DNA from: Peromyscus leucopus
Lineage: Eukaryota > Chordata > Mammalia > Rodentia > Cricetidae
DNA length: 64,000 bases
Direction: 5' to 3'
Assembly (NCBI RefSeq): GCF_004664715.2
Contig: NC_051068.1
Span: forward strand, 15,565,798 to 15,629,797
The notes under the pieces were generated by a model. That model worked only from the letters and a program-made list of their open reading frames with translations, ran no database searches and was not told the origin of the DNA. The position numbers were made by a program, and so were the translations under genes. Shown piece after piece: positions 1 to 12,036 of the stretch (its first letter is position 1; each line of letters opens with the position of its first letter).

Positions 1-1448
1 GACATTTAAAATTACATATAGAAAGGACATCTCTATGTACGATACCATCGAAGAGTACAAAACCATTCCATCATCTTTCGAAGATCTTCCACTTAAGCAC
101 TAAGCTTTCAGTAAATATTTATATCTGGTTTTGAAATCAAAGCTGGCATATCTTTGTTTCCATACTGAATACTGATAGGTTTCACCCCACTACTGACCCA
201 AAGAAAGGGATAAAGTATATCTAAAAAATCGTTGTGTACTTTATAGAATGTAGTTATAAAATATACAAAATGGACAGCAATTATGTAATGCTTTCCATAG
301 TGAAAATCAGTAATGAAGTACAAATAAAATGCTGCAAAATTTTAGAGAAAACAGGGATTATTTCCAGATAGGAGGTTCAGAGGAGTGTTGTACGGAGCAG
401 ATAGCATTTAACCTAGGTCTTGAAATATGAGTAAGGTCTGTACCCATGGATGATGAAGTGAATGATACAGACAGGCCAAATCATGTTAGGCACAAAAGCA
501 TGGAGCCAAGAAAACCCAATCTTGTTCAAAACTAAATGAAAAAATACAACAAAGAAACAAAAAAAAAAAAAAAAAAAAAAGGAAAAACCCCAGGAACCAA
601 CTTAGGGCATGACAATTTTTAGAGCAGGAGAATTGAGCATTGACCTTTGCAGCCAGCAATTTGGTCCCTAAGCTTTAACTCTCCCACAGCGTTGGCAAGT
701 TGATCATGGCGGGTCCACTGTGAGCCATGTGTTCCTAAGTATCATGGCGGAAGACTTTCTCCAAAGCGCAGACTTGAAGATGGTCTCCTGGTTATGAGGA
801 TCATTCTGACTCAAGGGTAAATTTTATTAGCATGTGAGACGCACATTAGAACCCATGAAGTATAGCTCGTGCATGACAGGCAGAGTGTTTAAAAATAAGC
901 GAAGAGGTGCCATTAGTTCAGGTGGGGCTCTGACACCACATCACCGCTCTGTGACTAAGAAGGAGCCCGTTCTCTCTGTACACTGCTCCATTAGTGATTT
1001 TAATTGCATGCTAAGCTTTATAATTTGTTGCTGTCATTTAGGTTCGTGTACTGTACTAATATTTATTCTGCATATTATATAACACCTTATTAAGTTTATT
1101 GCCCGCTTTTTATAAACTTTTGCATTCACCTTGCACATTAGGAATAGATATGCATTCAGATATCTATTAAAGGTAGTTGAGTACAAGTCCTCAGTAGATT
1201 CAACAATTCTTAACTGAATCTTTAGAAGGAAAAAGCAGGGTTCTTTTTCTCTAATCAGAATAGATAGAGAGACAGTTAGATGATGATGATAAAGATAGAT
1301 AGATGATAGATAAATTTATAGGTACGCAGATACTAGATATATACATATCTCCCATTGTTTAACAGTTGTACTTTCGCAACTACTAAGTTCAGATAACGTT
1401 ATAATGTCATAACATACTTGGTCCTTTTTGTGTCCCCCACAAAGCCTT
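1..1448. other. unrecognised single-copy DNA
   Basis: No repeat family or gene is recognised. Open frames are short and without coding character. The stretch holds a 22-base A run at 559-580 and a short degenerate GATA/GATG-rich tract near 1275-1315. The A run could be the tail of a very old retroposon, but no SINE body is visible upstream of it. Confidence 0.5.
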
Positions 1449-1803
1449 CAATGGTATGATGGCTAATTGTCTTCAACTTGACTGGATTTGGAACCACCAA
1501 AAACACAAACCTCGGATGTGTCTAAGTGTTTCCAGAGAGGTTGAAATGAAAAAAGAAAACGCATCCTGAGTGTGGGTGGCACCATCGCATGCTAGGATCT
1601 GGACGGAATAAACCCAGACGAGGAGAGATGGAGCGGGAGCAGCTTTGCTCTTCCCTCTGCTTCTGGACAGTCTCGAGTTCCTAACGCAGTGTCTTTCCCA
1701 CCTTCGTGGACTATACTTTCAAACCCTGAGCCAAAATAAACCTGTCCATGCTCAGGTTGTCTCTGTTAGAGATTTTATCATAGCGATAAAGAAAGGAACC
1801 GAC
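1449..1803 (+). mobile_element. MaLR-like LTR (ERVL-MaLR)
   Basis: The stretch starts near 'atggctaattgtcttcaact' and ends near 'gattttatcatagcg'. It carries the 'ccctgagccaaaataaac' phrase that I associate with rodent MaLR-type LTRs, containing a poly(A) signal. No clean target-site duplication was found and the ends are approximate. The subfamily (ORR1, MTE or other) is not assigned. Confidence 0.5.
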
Positions 1804-2629
1804 CGAGCTGACAAGCAGAGTCAGAATGTGTTCCCTGTTTTAAGTCTCACCCAGTAAGTGGAGGCTGTTCTGCTTTCAGGGTCTAACACAATATTTCAGT
1901 GAAGTTTTACGGAGGAAGCAAGCAAAGAGGCCATACAGTATGATTGGCTAACTAAACATCTGTACCCTATCAGATCACTCCATAAACCCCCAGAAAGCCA
2001 CAGAGGCGGTAGACCCAAATCCAGGGGTAGACCCAAATCCAGGATGAAGGACATAGCAACAGCAAACTTCTCCTCATTTCTCCCTACACAGCCTGGTCTT
2101 CCCCATCTGTTTCATGTAATCCTTGACTCTTCTTTCTAAACCAAACTTGTTAACGCTCCACACCTGCTAAGATATGCAATGTGCACTATAAGAGAGTGTG
2201 GAGGGTTCAGAAGCAGTTTCTGAAATGCTGGCCTTTCTTCTCCCCTTGCTGTTTTACAATTAAAAACAAAAACAAAAATAAAAAATCCAGAACGTGAATT
2301 TGTGAGCCCACCAATCTTATTTTCTCAACTAATCCAAAAATTAATGGAAAGTTTGTTTTTTATGGGCCAGAGATAATCACTGACAATATGAGCATTCCTA
2401 AGATGGTTATAGTCTTTTTTAAAAAAAAAGTAGGCATGATTATTTTGAGGTGCCAATACAGTGATTCCTTTCCATGATTGAGTGGATCCACCCAGATTAC
2501 TGACTCTCTCCTTGCTGATTCGTTTTGTAAACCCAAGGTCCAATAGGAAGCCGGCTGATTCACGTGAGTCCACACAAGCAGTGTTTCAGTGAAGCATCCT
2601 GGGCTCCGATGTCAAGTACACCCAGGTCT
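1804..2629. other. unrecognised single-copy DNA
   Basis: No gene or repeat is recognised. A short direct repeat around 2010-2043 ('tagacccaaatccagg' twice) and A-rich low complexity at about 2262-2286 are the only visible structures. Confidence 0.4.
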
Positions 2630-2760
2630 TCCTCAGCCTCCTTGTGCCTCTCTGATCCTTGAGCTATTGAAATAAGGTGAGAATACACACAGCACGATCA
2701 GGTTAAATAAAAATATGTACCCATGAAATGCCTGGCATAGAAGAAGCACTCGCTACGTGC
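2630..2760 (+). mobile_element. MIR-like SINE relic
   Basis: The order of 'tgtgcctctctgatcc', a divergent middle, and 'aaatgcctggcatagaag' followed by 'gcactc' resembles the 3' half of the ancient mammalian MIR. It is heavily diverged and truncated, so this is a resemblance judged by eye. Confidence 0.4.
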
Positions 2761-3144
2761 TTGTTTTTATTTCTGAGTCGCTTTATTTCTTTTTCTTCTT
2801 CTCACTAAGCACCCTTTAAAAATGGCCGAGAATATCTGTCACATTCACAGGCAGTGACACATTCCTAGGAAGCTCTTGACTCCTCACTGAACTCTCGGAG
2901 TGCGTAGTAGGACTCGGTCAGGGACAGCAGGGACAGTCGACACAGTGTGGCTCTCTGCAAACACAATTGAAGGGGGAGGCCTGCCTGTCCCAACTGGATG
3001 TGTGGGGAGGTGAGTTTGAGTTTTACTTTTTTAGAAGAAAAAAGCCCCAAATCTAAACAATCAATAAATTACTACTACTACTTTAAAATGTTGGGATTTC
3101 TTATTGTTTGTCCTGGTTGTTTTTTTTTTTCTTTCAACTTTCAA

Positions 3145-3325
3145 TTTTTTTTTTTTTTTTTTTTTTTGCCTATGTCCATGTACATGCACCACAAGCATGC
3201 TTGGCATCCAAGGAGGTTAGAAGAGAATGTCAGATGCCCTGAAACTGGAATTACAGATGGTTGTGAGCTGCCATGTGGGTACTAGAAACTGAACCCCTGT
3301 CTTCAGGAAGAACAGTAAATGCCCC
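3145..3325 (-). mobile_element. B2/B3-type SINE, antisense
   Basis: A 23-base T run (3145-3167) is the antisense tail. It is followed by the reverse complement of a B2/B3 body, including 'ggttgtgagctgccatgtgg' and 'actgaacccctgtcttc'. The tRNA-related 5' end is incomplete near 3325. Confidence 0.75.
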
Positions 3326-6095
3326 GAAAAAGGACCTTGACCAGATTGTTTTTTCTGCCAGTTAAAGAATTAAAGAGCTGTTGAGCACCACACATAGCAA
3401 CAGAGAACCCCCAAACACTTGGGACAGCAGCAGACAGAATCCACAGTTGAAGTGAGCTGTTTACTGGGGTGGGGAAGGAAGCAGAGAAGACCCTTCACAA
3501 AGTGACTACAGAAGCGGAAATATACCAGTCTCTCTTCTCAAGAGCTGGGTTGTTTTTGTTTTTGTTTTTTAAATGTCTGGAGAATTTTCTTCTCTTAATT
3601 TAGGGCTTGTCAGTTTAAAGACAGACAGGATGGCTGATGGGCCCAGAACTGTTGAATAACAGGTCCTGATCCAGCCTAGAACTGGTTGAGTCAGTTCCTC
3701 AGGCAGGGGCCTACTGGTGGGAGACAAAAGCCTACAAGACCTTTGTTTTAAGCTGCCAGGCTTTTGTCTCAGGTCAGGAGGGTGAGGAAGAAACTGGCCA
3801 ACTTGGGAGTTCGCCACCTTTATTACCCAGCCAAGGCCCACGTCCCTATCTGTCTGTGTGCCTACCAGGAGTGTGTCTCATTCCTAAGTCTCTCCCTGTC
3901 GTCCACTAAGCCACCTCTCCAGACCCGGTTTGCCTCGCTTTTCTTCTTACTTCCTATTTTAAGAGCTGGACAGTGGTGCTAGAAGAAATGGGATTGTTAG
4001 CACTGATAAATGAGCCCATTTCATTTGTTAGTGAACACAAACCAGTGGACAGAGAGAGAGACATGAGCTAGACAGTGTAGCTAAGATAATATTAATATCT
4101 TAATATTAAGATATTAATATCTACATTCCATTAAAACCTCACTCAAAGTATGTTATAGATAAACACATTCCTTCTTACCAAGGGGCTTATAAAGACTACA
4201 TTAATTCTTTTATTAATTCAATGTATAGATGTTCCACACAGAAGCCAAGGTTAGCTTTTTATATCATATGCTGAACACATGGACAGAGGGCTGAGAGCTG
4301 ATCCAGAGAATACTTCAAACCCAAATACATTGCTACTTACAAACCTGGAAGTTTCCAGCAAATGTCACTTATACAAGTGTAGTTCCCCTAGGATACAGAT
4401 TCTTGATTTGTACTTTTCAGTCCACCTGAAGTGGCAGAGAGAAACAAACTTTTGGTTCATTGAAATCAGTATGAGTTGGTTCATTGCCCCACCTTGCTTC
4501 TGAAGCAAAGGAAAGGCAATTAAATGATTTGGCAAAAATAAGTAGCTACTAAAATCTTCCAAATGAGCTCTTCTGAATGTTTGTTTTGGTTGTGGTTGTT
4601 TTCCCACCACTGTTGTCTACAGGAAAGACATTTTTTAAAAGATGCCCAGGAAGATCTGAGAACCAGACCTCATCACAATAAAACACAATACCTTCAAAGG
4701 AGAACTCTCCCCACACCTAACCAAACAGGGTTCATTGTCCCAGGGGGTGGAGCCAACTATGATTGTAAAGAAAAACCTGGAGCCTCAAGGTCAGTGAACC
4801 TGAGGCAGAAGCATAGTTAATGACTTGTTTTTACAACAAGCTCCTGCTTTTCCTTTTATCACTGAGACCATGGTCATTTTGACATTTCCATATTTAATGC
4901 TACCCTGGCAGCTACTGGGTGTTTTCAGGTAGAATAGCTAAAGAAGAATTTGAGAATAGAAGAGCTACCACAATGAAGCTTTTAAATACACTTTCAACTA
5001 TTGTTTGATCTTTTTTGCAAGGAAAACTTCTTAGGAACTCTAAAATATTCTTTCATCTCTTGCTCCTTAGGTGACCTGTTCATTTTATTTCTGCCTTCAT
5101 CATGCATATCTATTGCCAAAAAATGTGTGCTTTCTTTGTTTTACCAGATCACATAATATTTCATTGTCAATTGGAGTTTATATTCCCCTTCATTTATACA
5201 ATATCAGAAAAGGCTCATTTGCGTGTGTGGCTTGCCTGGCAATTAGGGCTATTAGCAGCACTCTACCCAAGAAAGTCCAGGGAAAATAGTTTCTAAGCTC
5301 CAGGGTAACATTTAAAAAGAAGAAATCTAGAGGTTTCCTTCACATCCGGCTCCTTCCATCTTCAAGTCTTCTGTTGAGTCTTTTCCATTTAGATTTTCTT
5401 CCCCAGAAAAGGAATGGCAACATCTGTGGGCATCCCACTGCCTTTTGTTAATACCACAGTGACAGAAGCCAGCCATTCAGAAGTGTGCTTGAAGTACACA
5501 ACCCCAGCTCCTCTGGAAAGGTTCCATGTATGTCCTTGGCTCTTTGTTCAGAAATGTCCCTCTAGAAGTTGTAGATACAGTTTCTAATTCCACATCTCTC
5601 ACTTGTGGTGAACTAGAAATCAGGTTATCAACTCAAAGGAGGAAGTTGCAGGGGCTCTCAACATCTAAGGACTCCATGTTGATTCTTGATGCCATTTGAC
5701 TGATTCCACACCACCATGATCCTACTTCATTATAACCAAGACTCCAGGGCACTGGTCAAAGCCTCCAGGATGTATTCATTTGCCAAGGTAGCAAAGTAAT
5801 TTTAACCCTTCAAGAAATACTAGTAGGGAAGAACAGGGACCACACAATGCTTCTAGAAAGGATTAGATGGCAACAGTCCCAAGATTTAATTCAGAATGTA
5901 TCAGTTTTGGAAATTGGCTTGCAAGGATATTTTACTAAGGATTAGAGGAAATGTCTAATAAATGAGGATATGGTACATTTAAAAATAATCTCTGGTGTTA
6001 CTGCATTTTTGGTTAATCAGCTTATTCTTACATGGCAGTAGAAATACACTGATACTGGGATTCTCTAGGAAGATCCTACTGTAAGATATTCCCTG
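3326..6095. other. unrecognised single-copy DNA
   Basis: About 2.8 kb without a recognised repeat or gene. Open frames are short and overlap on both strands, as expected by chance. The only clear structure is the AT palindrome at 4089-4120. Confidence 0.45.
4089..4120. repeat. perfect 32-bp AT palindrome
   Basis: The 32 bases read identically on both strands with no spacer, built from AATATT, TTAA and GATAT units. Pairing stops at both edges (A at 4088, C at 4121). It can extrude as a cruciform, and such sequences are often polymorphic. Confidence 0.9.
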
Positions 6096-6510
6096 TGTGG
6101 TAGTTTGAATGTAATTGGCCCCCAAAGCTCATAGAGAGTGGCACTATTAGGAGATGAGGTTTTGTTGGACTAGGTATGGCCTTGTGTGTCACTGTGGGGG
6201 TGGGCTTTGAAGTCTCATATATGCTCAAGCCACGCACAGTGTCTCAGACCACTTCTTGTTGCCTTGGGATCAAGATGTAGAAGCCTCAGCTTCTTTTCCA
6301 GCACCACGTCTGCCTGCAAGTCACCATGTCCTACCATGATGATAATGGACTGAACCTCTAAACTGTTTCTTTTAAGAGTTGCCGTGGTCAGGGTTGGAAA
6401 TTTAGCTCAGTGGTAGAGTGCTTGACTAGCAAGCTCAAGGCCCTGGGGTGTGGTGGGGGTTGCTGTAATCATGGTATCTCTTCACAGCAATAGAAACCCT
6501 AACTAAGACA
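6096..6510 (+). mobile_element. MTD-type MaLR solo LTR
   Basis: The LTR runs from 'tgtggtagtttgaatg' to 'aaccctaactaagaca' and contains diagnostic MTD phrases such as 'gtgtcactgtgggggtgggc' and 'gataatggactgaacctc'. It is flanked by a perfect 5-bp target-site duplication CCCTG (6091-6095 and 6511-6515), the length expected for ERVL/MaLR. It is interrupted by an ID SINE at 6391-6458. Confidence 0.85.
6391..6458 (+). mobile_element. ID SINE inserted in the MTD LTR
   Basis: A short BC1/tRNA-Ala-derived ID element with 'tttagctcagtggtagagtg' and 'gctcaaggccctgggg'. Flanking 13-bp direct repeats 6378-6390 and 6459-6471 differ at two positions, consistent with L1-mediated insertion. The MTD sequence continues after the second repeat. 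Confidence 0.8.
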
Positions 6511-6816
6511 CCCTGTAGTTTTTTTTTGTTGTTGTTGTTGTTTAATGTTTGTTTATTCTTTAACACATTTACACTGATTTATCTATCTGTCTGTCTGTCT
6601 ATTATTTATGTTGGTTTAGGTGTGCATGCCACTGTATACATGTAGAGGCTAAATAGTAAGTGTGTGAAGTGTGTGTGTGCATGTCACTGCACATATGTGT
6701 GGGCTAAACATTATTATTGTGTATCATACTTTCTTTTGCCATTCATTTTTAGTTTTCTTGACTACTTTTTATATTTTTCATATGGTTTGTTTTAAAAAGT
6801 GGTCACAAAACATAAA
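6511..6816. other. low-complexity and T/G-rich DNA
   Basis: Contains a GTT-rich tract near 6518-6541, a short TCTG tract near 6583-6600 and TG-rich sequence from 6610 to 6710. The latter may be a degraded antisense B2/B3 tail, but too little is preserved to call. Confidence 0.4.
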
Positions 6817-6973
6817 ATATGGGGGCTAGAGAAATGGGTCAGTGAGGACCTATGTTCAAATCCCCAGAGTGCATTTAAAAGGCAGGTGGGGTAGTACACT
6901 CCTCTAGGTCCAGTGCTGGGGGTAGAGAATAGCCAAGGCCTTGCTAGTTTAGCCAAGATAGCAAGCTCCATGG
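6817..6973 (+). mobile_element. B4/RSINE-type SINE, 5' part
   Basis: A B4-like body ('gggggctagagaaatgggtc' to 'gcaagctccatgg') is cut at CCATGG by the provirus that follows. It resumes at 13335 with 'tcagtgaaattttgtctcaa', as a B4-type SINE should. The SINE is thus split by about 6.36 kb. Confidence 0.7.
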
Positions 6974-7325
6974 TGCTGTAGATGATTGATTGATAAATAA
7001 AACACTGATTGGCCAGTAGCCAGGCAGGAAGTATAGGAGGGACTAGCAGAGAGGAGAATGGAGAGAACAGGAAGGCAGGGAGGAGGAGACACCAGCCTGC
7101 CATGCAGGGAGCATCATGTAAAGGCAGCAGGTAAAGCCACAGAAGATGTGGCAACATATAGATTAACAGAAATGGGCTGAGTATAAGAGTAAGAGCTAGA
7201 CAATGGTAGGCCTGAGCTAATGGCCGAGCAGTTTAAATAATGTAAGCGTCTGTATGTTTATTTTATAAGTAGGCTATGGGACTGCTGGGGCTTGGTGGGA
7301 CCTGGAGAGAAAAACTCTAGCTACA
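6974..7325 (+). repeat. 5' LTR of the outer mys-like provirus
   Basis: 352 bp, starting TGCTGTAG and ending GCTACA. The primer-binding site begins at 7328 as 'tggtgtccaatggg', a decayed form of the lysine-type site: the CpG of TGGCGCCCAA has become TG, as expected from methyl-CpG decay. Confidence 0.85.
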
Positions 7326-9526
7326 AATGGTGTCCAATGGGTTAGCAAAGTTTCCATCTAAAACCTGAGAAAAGATTCTAAAATGGTGCTAAAAACAGCT
7401 TCCTAGTTGTCTCTCTCAAGTTAGCGGCAGCCTGCAGGTTTGAGCTACTCTGTGGCAGGTTAGTGGTGTGCAGGCTTGACCTATACTATGTTACACAGAG
7501 GTGTCTCCAATCTGCACACTATCCTGTGTGTTGGATATAGTTTTTGCTAATTAAAAAAAAAAAAAAAGAGGCTTCTGGTTACACCCTGCTTTGATAAAAG
7601 AATAGACCCACTGTTTCTAAGAGTTGATGGCTCTCAGAGCTGGTGATAAAGGTACTGCGGTGTTGAGAAGCTGAAGTGGGCGGAGCCAGCAGTCACAGCT
7701 CCCTTTTAGTCTTACAAATGTTGCAGTTTAAAGCAATAGATTCACAATAAGATAGATTCAGATGGAACAAAACTTTAAATGCTTTACAATGCGTATAAAA
7801 ATGCACATAGGCTTGGAAGAGAGAGAAAAAGTAATATATGCAGTTATACAAAGAAATAGTTTTTAAAAATAAAGTCTTTAAAGAGACAGTAAAGGTAGTA
7901 TAAAAAATAAGCCACATAAAGATGGATATTACACGGAGACTCTGGATTATGTTGTCTTTGGGATTCTTAACTGCAGAAAGACATATGATCACAAAAGCTG
8001 TTGAGTAAAGCCAATATGTATATTTTAAAGGTAACTTGACTTCAAAATTTGGATGTAAAGATATGTTGCTTTGGAAAGGAGACTCTGCTTTTGTTTTCAC
8101 AGAAAGCCAGAGGCTATGGATTTGTTCCAGATTAAGATACACCAGGTTTGACCAGCCAAGACCCCCTGAAAGGTCTCTGATGACACCATGGCCCAGATGA
8201 TCCAACATCCAGAACAGATTCAAGGTAACTGGCTCAGACAATATAGCCTCACAGACTACTCCATAATCCTAAAATTTTCTTTATGTCCCCATAAGATACA
8301 GTGGCCCCCTCCAGCAGGAAGTAGTAAGAGAAGCTACACCCATATTCCCAAATATACCAATCTGGCTTTGGAGATGGAATTGGCTCACTCCATCTCTAAA
8401 CTCAAACATATTGCTTAAAAAAAAAGGTTGAGAGATTCTTTTGTCCCATATCAGAAGAGCCCTCTGGTGTGGGACAGAAAAAAAAATATTTTTATTTAAA
8501 TCAGGTTGATTATAAATGTGCTCTCTTTCTAGAGAAGAAAAGGGGATATGATATAGATATGATAGGATGAAAGGGTAGATTATTGAATCTACTTTTAAAG
8601 AGCAACTTGTTTAAAATGTTTTACATTCCTATGAATTTTAGTTTATTGATACAAGTTTAAACTTAATTTTGTTATACAGTATATATATTTCTATTCTCAG
8701 TTGAGATATTATGTTTATGCAACTCATTTAAATTGTAATGGATAATTAAGAAATACAGACTAATAATTAGTCTTCATGATAGTCAAACTTATAGTCATGT
8801 TGTTTTCTAGGTATACATAGATATAATTCAATTAGGTAGGCAATCTTCAAATACTTCAAAGACCTACAGAATATGGCATTTAAAATGTTTTAAAAATTTG
8901 GACTTTCTGGACAATGAGACATGTCTGCTCCCGGCAACACTGATTTACTTCAGAGAGGAGGATGGACATCTAAGACACTCCATATGGAGTTTATCTTCAC
9001 CTTGACAAAAATAGCCATTTGGGCAAGAAATTGTTCTTGCCTGGACTGCTTGACTGACTGGACATGCAGGACCCATAGGAAGGTGACCACTGAACTTTGC
9101 TTGGAGAAATGGTCCTTCAGGTTCCTGCTTCACAGAGGAAACTGCCAGACATTCTACAGGACACAGAGAAAAATGACTGAGAGTTTTAGGCCTGTGGGCT
9201 GAAGACAGATGACCCAACTTTACAGAGGAACATTAGGTGACTGTCCAGGCTGCCATCTGTCTCTGTCTACCCTGCAAGACTCCTGAAAGTTGCTTGCATC
9301 CTTCTCCCATTTCTCAGGTAATAGTATATCCTTCTGGGGTCTTTGATGTAGCTGAAGACTAGATAGTTATAATTTCCTCAGTTATGATAAAAGATAAGTT
9401 AGATATAAAACCTTAGACTCACAAATATAAGATAGATAAGATATCTTCTTTAATATAGTAACTGTAATTCTTGCTTGATAATTGTTTTGTTATATGTAAT
9501 TTTACTGTGTTAAAGTTAAAACCTTC
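7326..9526 (+). mobile_element. internal region of the outer mys-like provirus
   Basis: About 2.2 kb, colinear with the internal region of the inner copy (9895-12036) over most of its length, with a divergent 5' part. No sense ORF resembles retroviral proteins. The longest open frame, 182 codons, lies antisense at 7693-8241. A 93-codon sense frame at 8921-9202 has partial counterparts in the other two copies. The region ends at ACCTTC, where the inner provirus entered. Confidence 0.75.
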
Positions 9527-9894
9527 TGCTGTGGATATTGTTCTATATAAATAAAACACTGATGGCCAGTGACCAGGCAGGAAGTAGGTTGCCAGGCAGG
9601 AAGTAGGTGGGACAAAGAGAGAGGAGAATTCTGGGAAGCGGAAGGCTGAGGGGAGAGACACTGCAGCCACCGCCAGGACAAGCAGCATGTAGAGACTCTG
9701 TCTGGTAAGCCACCAGTCACGTGGCAAGGTATAGATTTATAGAAATGGGTTAATTTAAGATAAAAGAACAGTTAGCAAGAAGCCTGCCACGGCCATACAG
9801 TTTATAAGTGATGTAAGCATCTGAGTGATTATTTTATAAGTGGATTGTGGGACTGCGGGGCTTGGGGAACCTGGAGAGAAGCCCTCCAGCCACA
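9527..9894 (+). repeat. 5' LTR of the inner mys-like provirus
   Basis: 368 bp, from TGCTGTGGAT to CAGCCACA. It holds an internal near-tandem duplication, 'ccaggcaggaagtaggt' twice around 9570-9608, also present in the 3' LTR. Class II LTRs start TG and end CA, as here. Confidence 0.9.
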
Positions 9895-9896
9895 AA

Positions 9897-9914
9897 TGGC
9901 GCCCAACGGCTCGA
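9897..9914 (+). promoter_or_regulatory. lysine-type primer-binding site
   Basis: 'tggcgcccaacg' begins two bases after the 5' LTR and matches the start of the tRNA-Lys(1,2) site used by many betaretrovirus-like elements. The last third diverges ('gctcga'). Confidence 0.75.
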
Positions 9915-12010
9915 GTTTCCACCTTAAACCTGAGAATATTTAATAACCAATTCTAAACAGAGCCAAAAACAGGTTCCTGCTTCTTGTCTCATACGGGCAG
10001 CTAGATGCGGCAAAACGCAAGTTTGGACACTGGCGGGTTCCTGGCGGGTGCGTTTGACCGGCAGTGTGGCGGAAATGAGGCGTCTGCCAGCGGCACAGTA
10101 CGCTGTGTGGTAGATTTAGTCTTGACTAGTATTAAAAAAAAAAAAAAAGGTTTCTGGGCTACACACTGCTTTGATAAAAGCGTAGACCTACTATTTCTGA
10201 GACTTGATGATTCCCAGAGCTGGAGGAAAACGTACCACTGCCATGTTGGGAACCTGAAGTGGGCGGAGCCAGCAGCCACAGCGCCTTTTCAGTCTTAGAA
10301 TGGTACAGTTTAAAGCAACAGGCTAAGGTAATATAAAAAATAAGCCACGTAAAGATGGCTACCACACAGAGAATCTGGATTATGTTCTCTTTGATATTTG
10401 TAACTGAAGAAAAAAATTTGATTACAAAAGCTGTTGAGTTATGCCAAAATGTATATTTTAAAGGTACCTTGACTTCAAAATTTGGACATAAGGATATGTT
10501 ACTTTGGAAAAGAGGTTTTGCTTTTGTTTCCACAGAAAGCCAGAGGCTGTGGATTTGTTCCAGATTAAGATACATCAGGTTTCACCAGCCAAGATCCCCT
10601 GAAAGGTCTCCGATGACACCATGGCCCAGATGATCCAACATCCAGAGCGGTTTCAAGGCAACTGGTTCACACAATACAGCCTCACGGACTACCCCATAGG
10701 CTTAAAATTTTCTTTGCGTCCCCATAAGATACAGCGCCCCCTCCAGCACGAAGTAGTAAGAGATGCTACGCCCAAATTCCCAAATATACCATGCTGGCTT
10801 TGGAGGTGGAATTGGCTCACTCCCCCTCTAAACCCAGACATATTGCTTTAAAAAAAAATGGTTAAGAGATTCTTGTGTCCCAAATCAGAAGAGCCCTCTG
10901 GTGTGGGACAGAGAAAAACCAATATTTTTATTTAAAACAGGTTGATTATAAATGTGATCTCTTTCTAAAAAAGAAAAGGGATATGATATAGATAATATGT
11001 AAGAGGATATAGAGATGATAAGATAAAAGGATAGATTAATGAACCTACTTTTAAAGAACAACTTGCTTAAAATGTTTTGCATTGATATAGATTTTAGCTT
11101 ATGTTTAAAATGTTTTACATTGGTATAAATTTTAGTTAATTGATACAAACTTAAAGTTAATTTTGTTATACTTATATATATATTTCTATTCTTGTTTGAG
11201 GTATTATGTTTAACTCATTTAAAATTGTAATGGATAATTAAAAATAGATTAATAATCAGTCATCTATGATAATCATATTTGTAGCCATGTTAGTTAAATC
11301 TTCTAGGTATACATAGATATATTTCAGATAAATAGGTAATCTTCAAACACTTCATAGACCTAGAGAATATGGCATTTAAATAACTTAGAATTCTGTTGAC
11401 GTGAGACACAATTGCTCCTGGCTGCACCAATTGATCCCGAGAGAATGTTGGGGTTCTAAGCATTTCCATTTGGAAATTTGTCTTTTTGGCACAAAATGGC
11501 CTACTGGGCAAAGAACTGCCCTTGCCTTGATGGCTGACAGTACAAATGCAATGCTGTCCTTTCTGGACAAGCGGGACACAAGGAAATCGACCACTGTACT
11601 CTGCAAGACAGGGTAAGATGGTCTTTCAAAAATCCTGCTTCTAAAAATGGTCTGTCAGATACTCTAGGCCTGTAGCCAATTTGAATGTACCAACAATGCT
11701 GAGAAACATTAGGTGACTGTCCAGGCTGCCAGCTGTCTTGGTCTGCTTTTGCAAGATTCCCAAAAGTTGCTTGCATCCATCTACCATTTCTCAGGTACCA
11801 TTATGTTCCTTCTCAGGTCTTTGATGTGGTTGAAAACTAGATAGCTGTAATTTCCTCAGTTATGATAAAAGATAAGTTAGATATAAAACCTTAAACTCAC
11901 AAATATAAGATAGATAGGACATCTTCTTTAATATTGTAACTATAATTCTTGCTCGGTAATTGTTTTGTTATATATAATTTTACCATGTTAAAGTTAAAAC
12001 CTTCCTTTTT

Positions 12011-12036
12011 AAAAAAAAAAAAGAAAAAAGGGGAAG
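12011..12036 (+). promoter_or_regulatory. polypurine tract of the inner provirus
   Basis: An uninterrupted purine run ending 'aaaaaaggggaag' sits directly before the 3' LTR, the position of the plus-strand primer in retroviral replication. The outer element has the equivalent run at about 12417-12442. Confidence 0.8.

Larger units (their letters stand above)
9895..12036 (+). mobile_element. internal region of the inner mys-like provirus
   Basis: About 2.14 kb without recognisable gag, pol or env. The first 200 bp are CpG-rich (about 9990-10105), unlike the decayed outer copy. A 15-base A run lies at about 10134-10148. A short tandem duplication of about 37 bp (11064-11101 and 11102-11139) is absent from the outer copy. 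Sense frames are 100 codons or fewer, except frames shared by chance with the antisense strand. Confidence 0.75.

Noticed and set aside
2998..3285. 95-codon frame with a phenylalanine run
   Set aside because: It is created by the T run of an antisense SINE.
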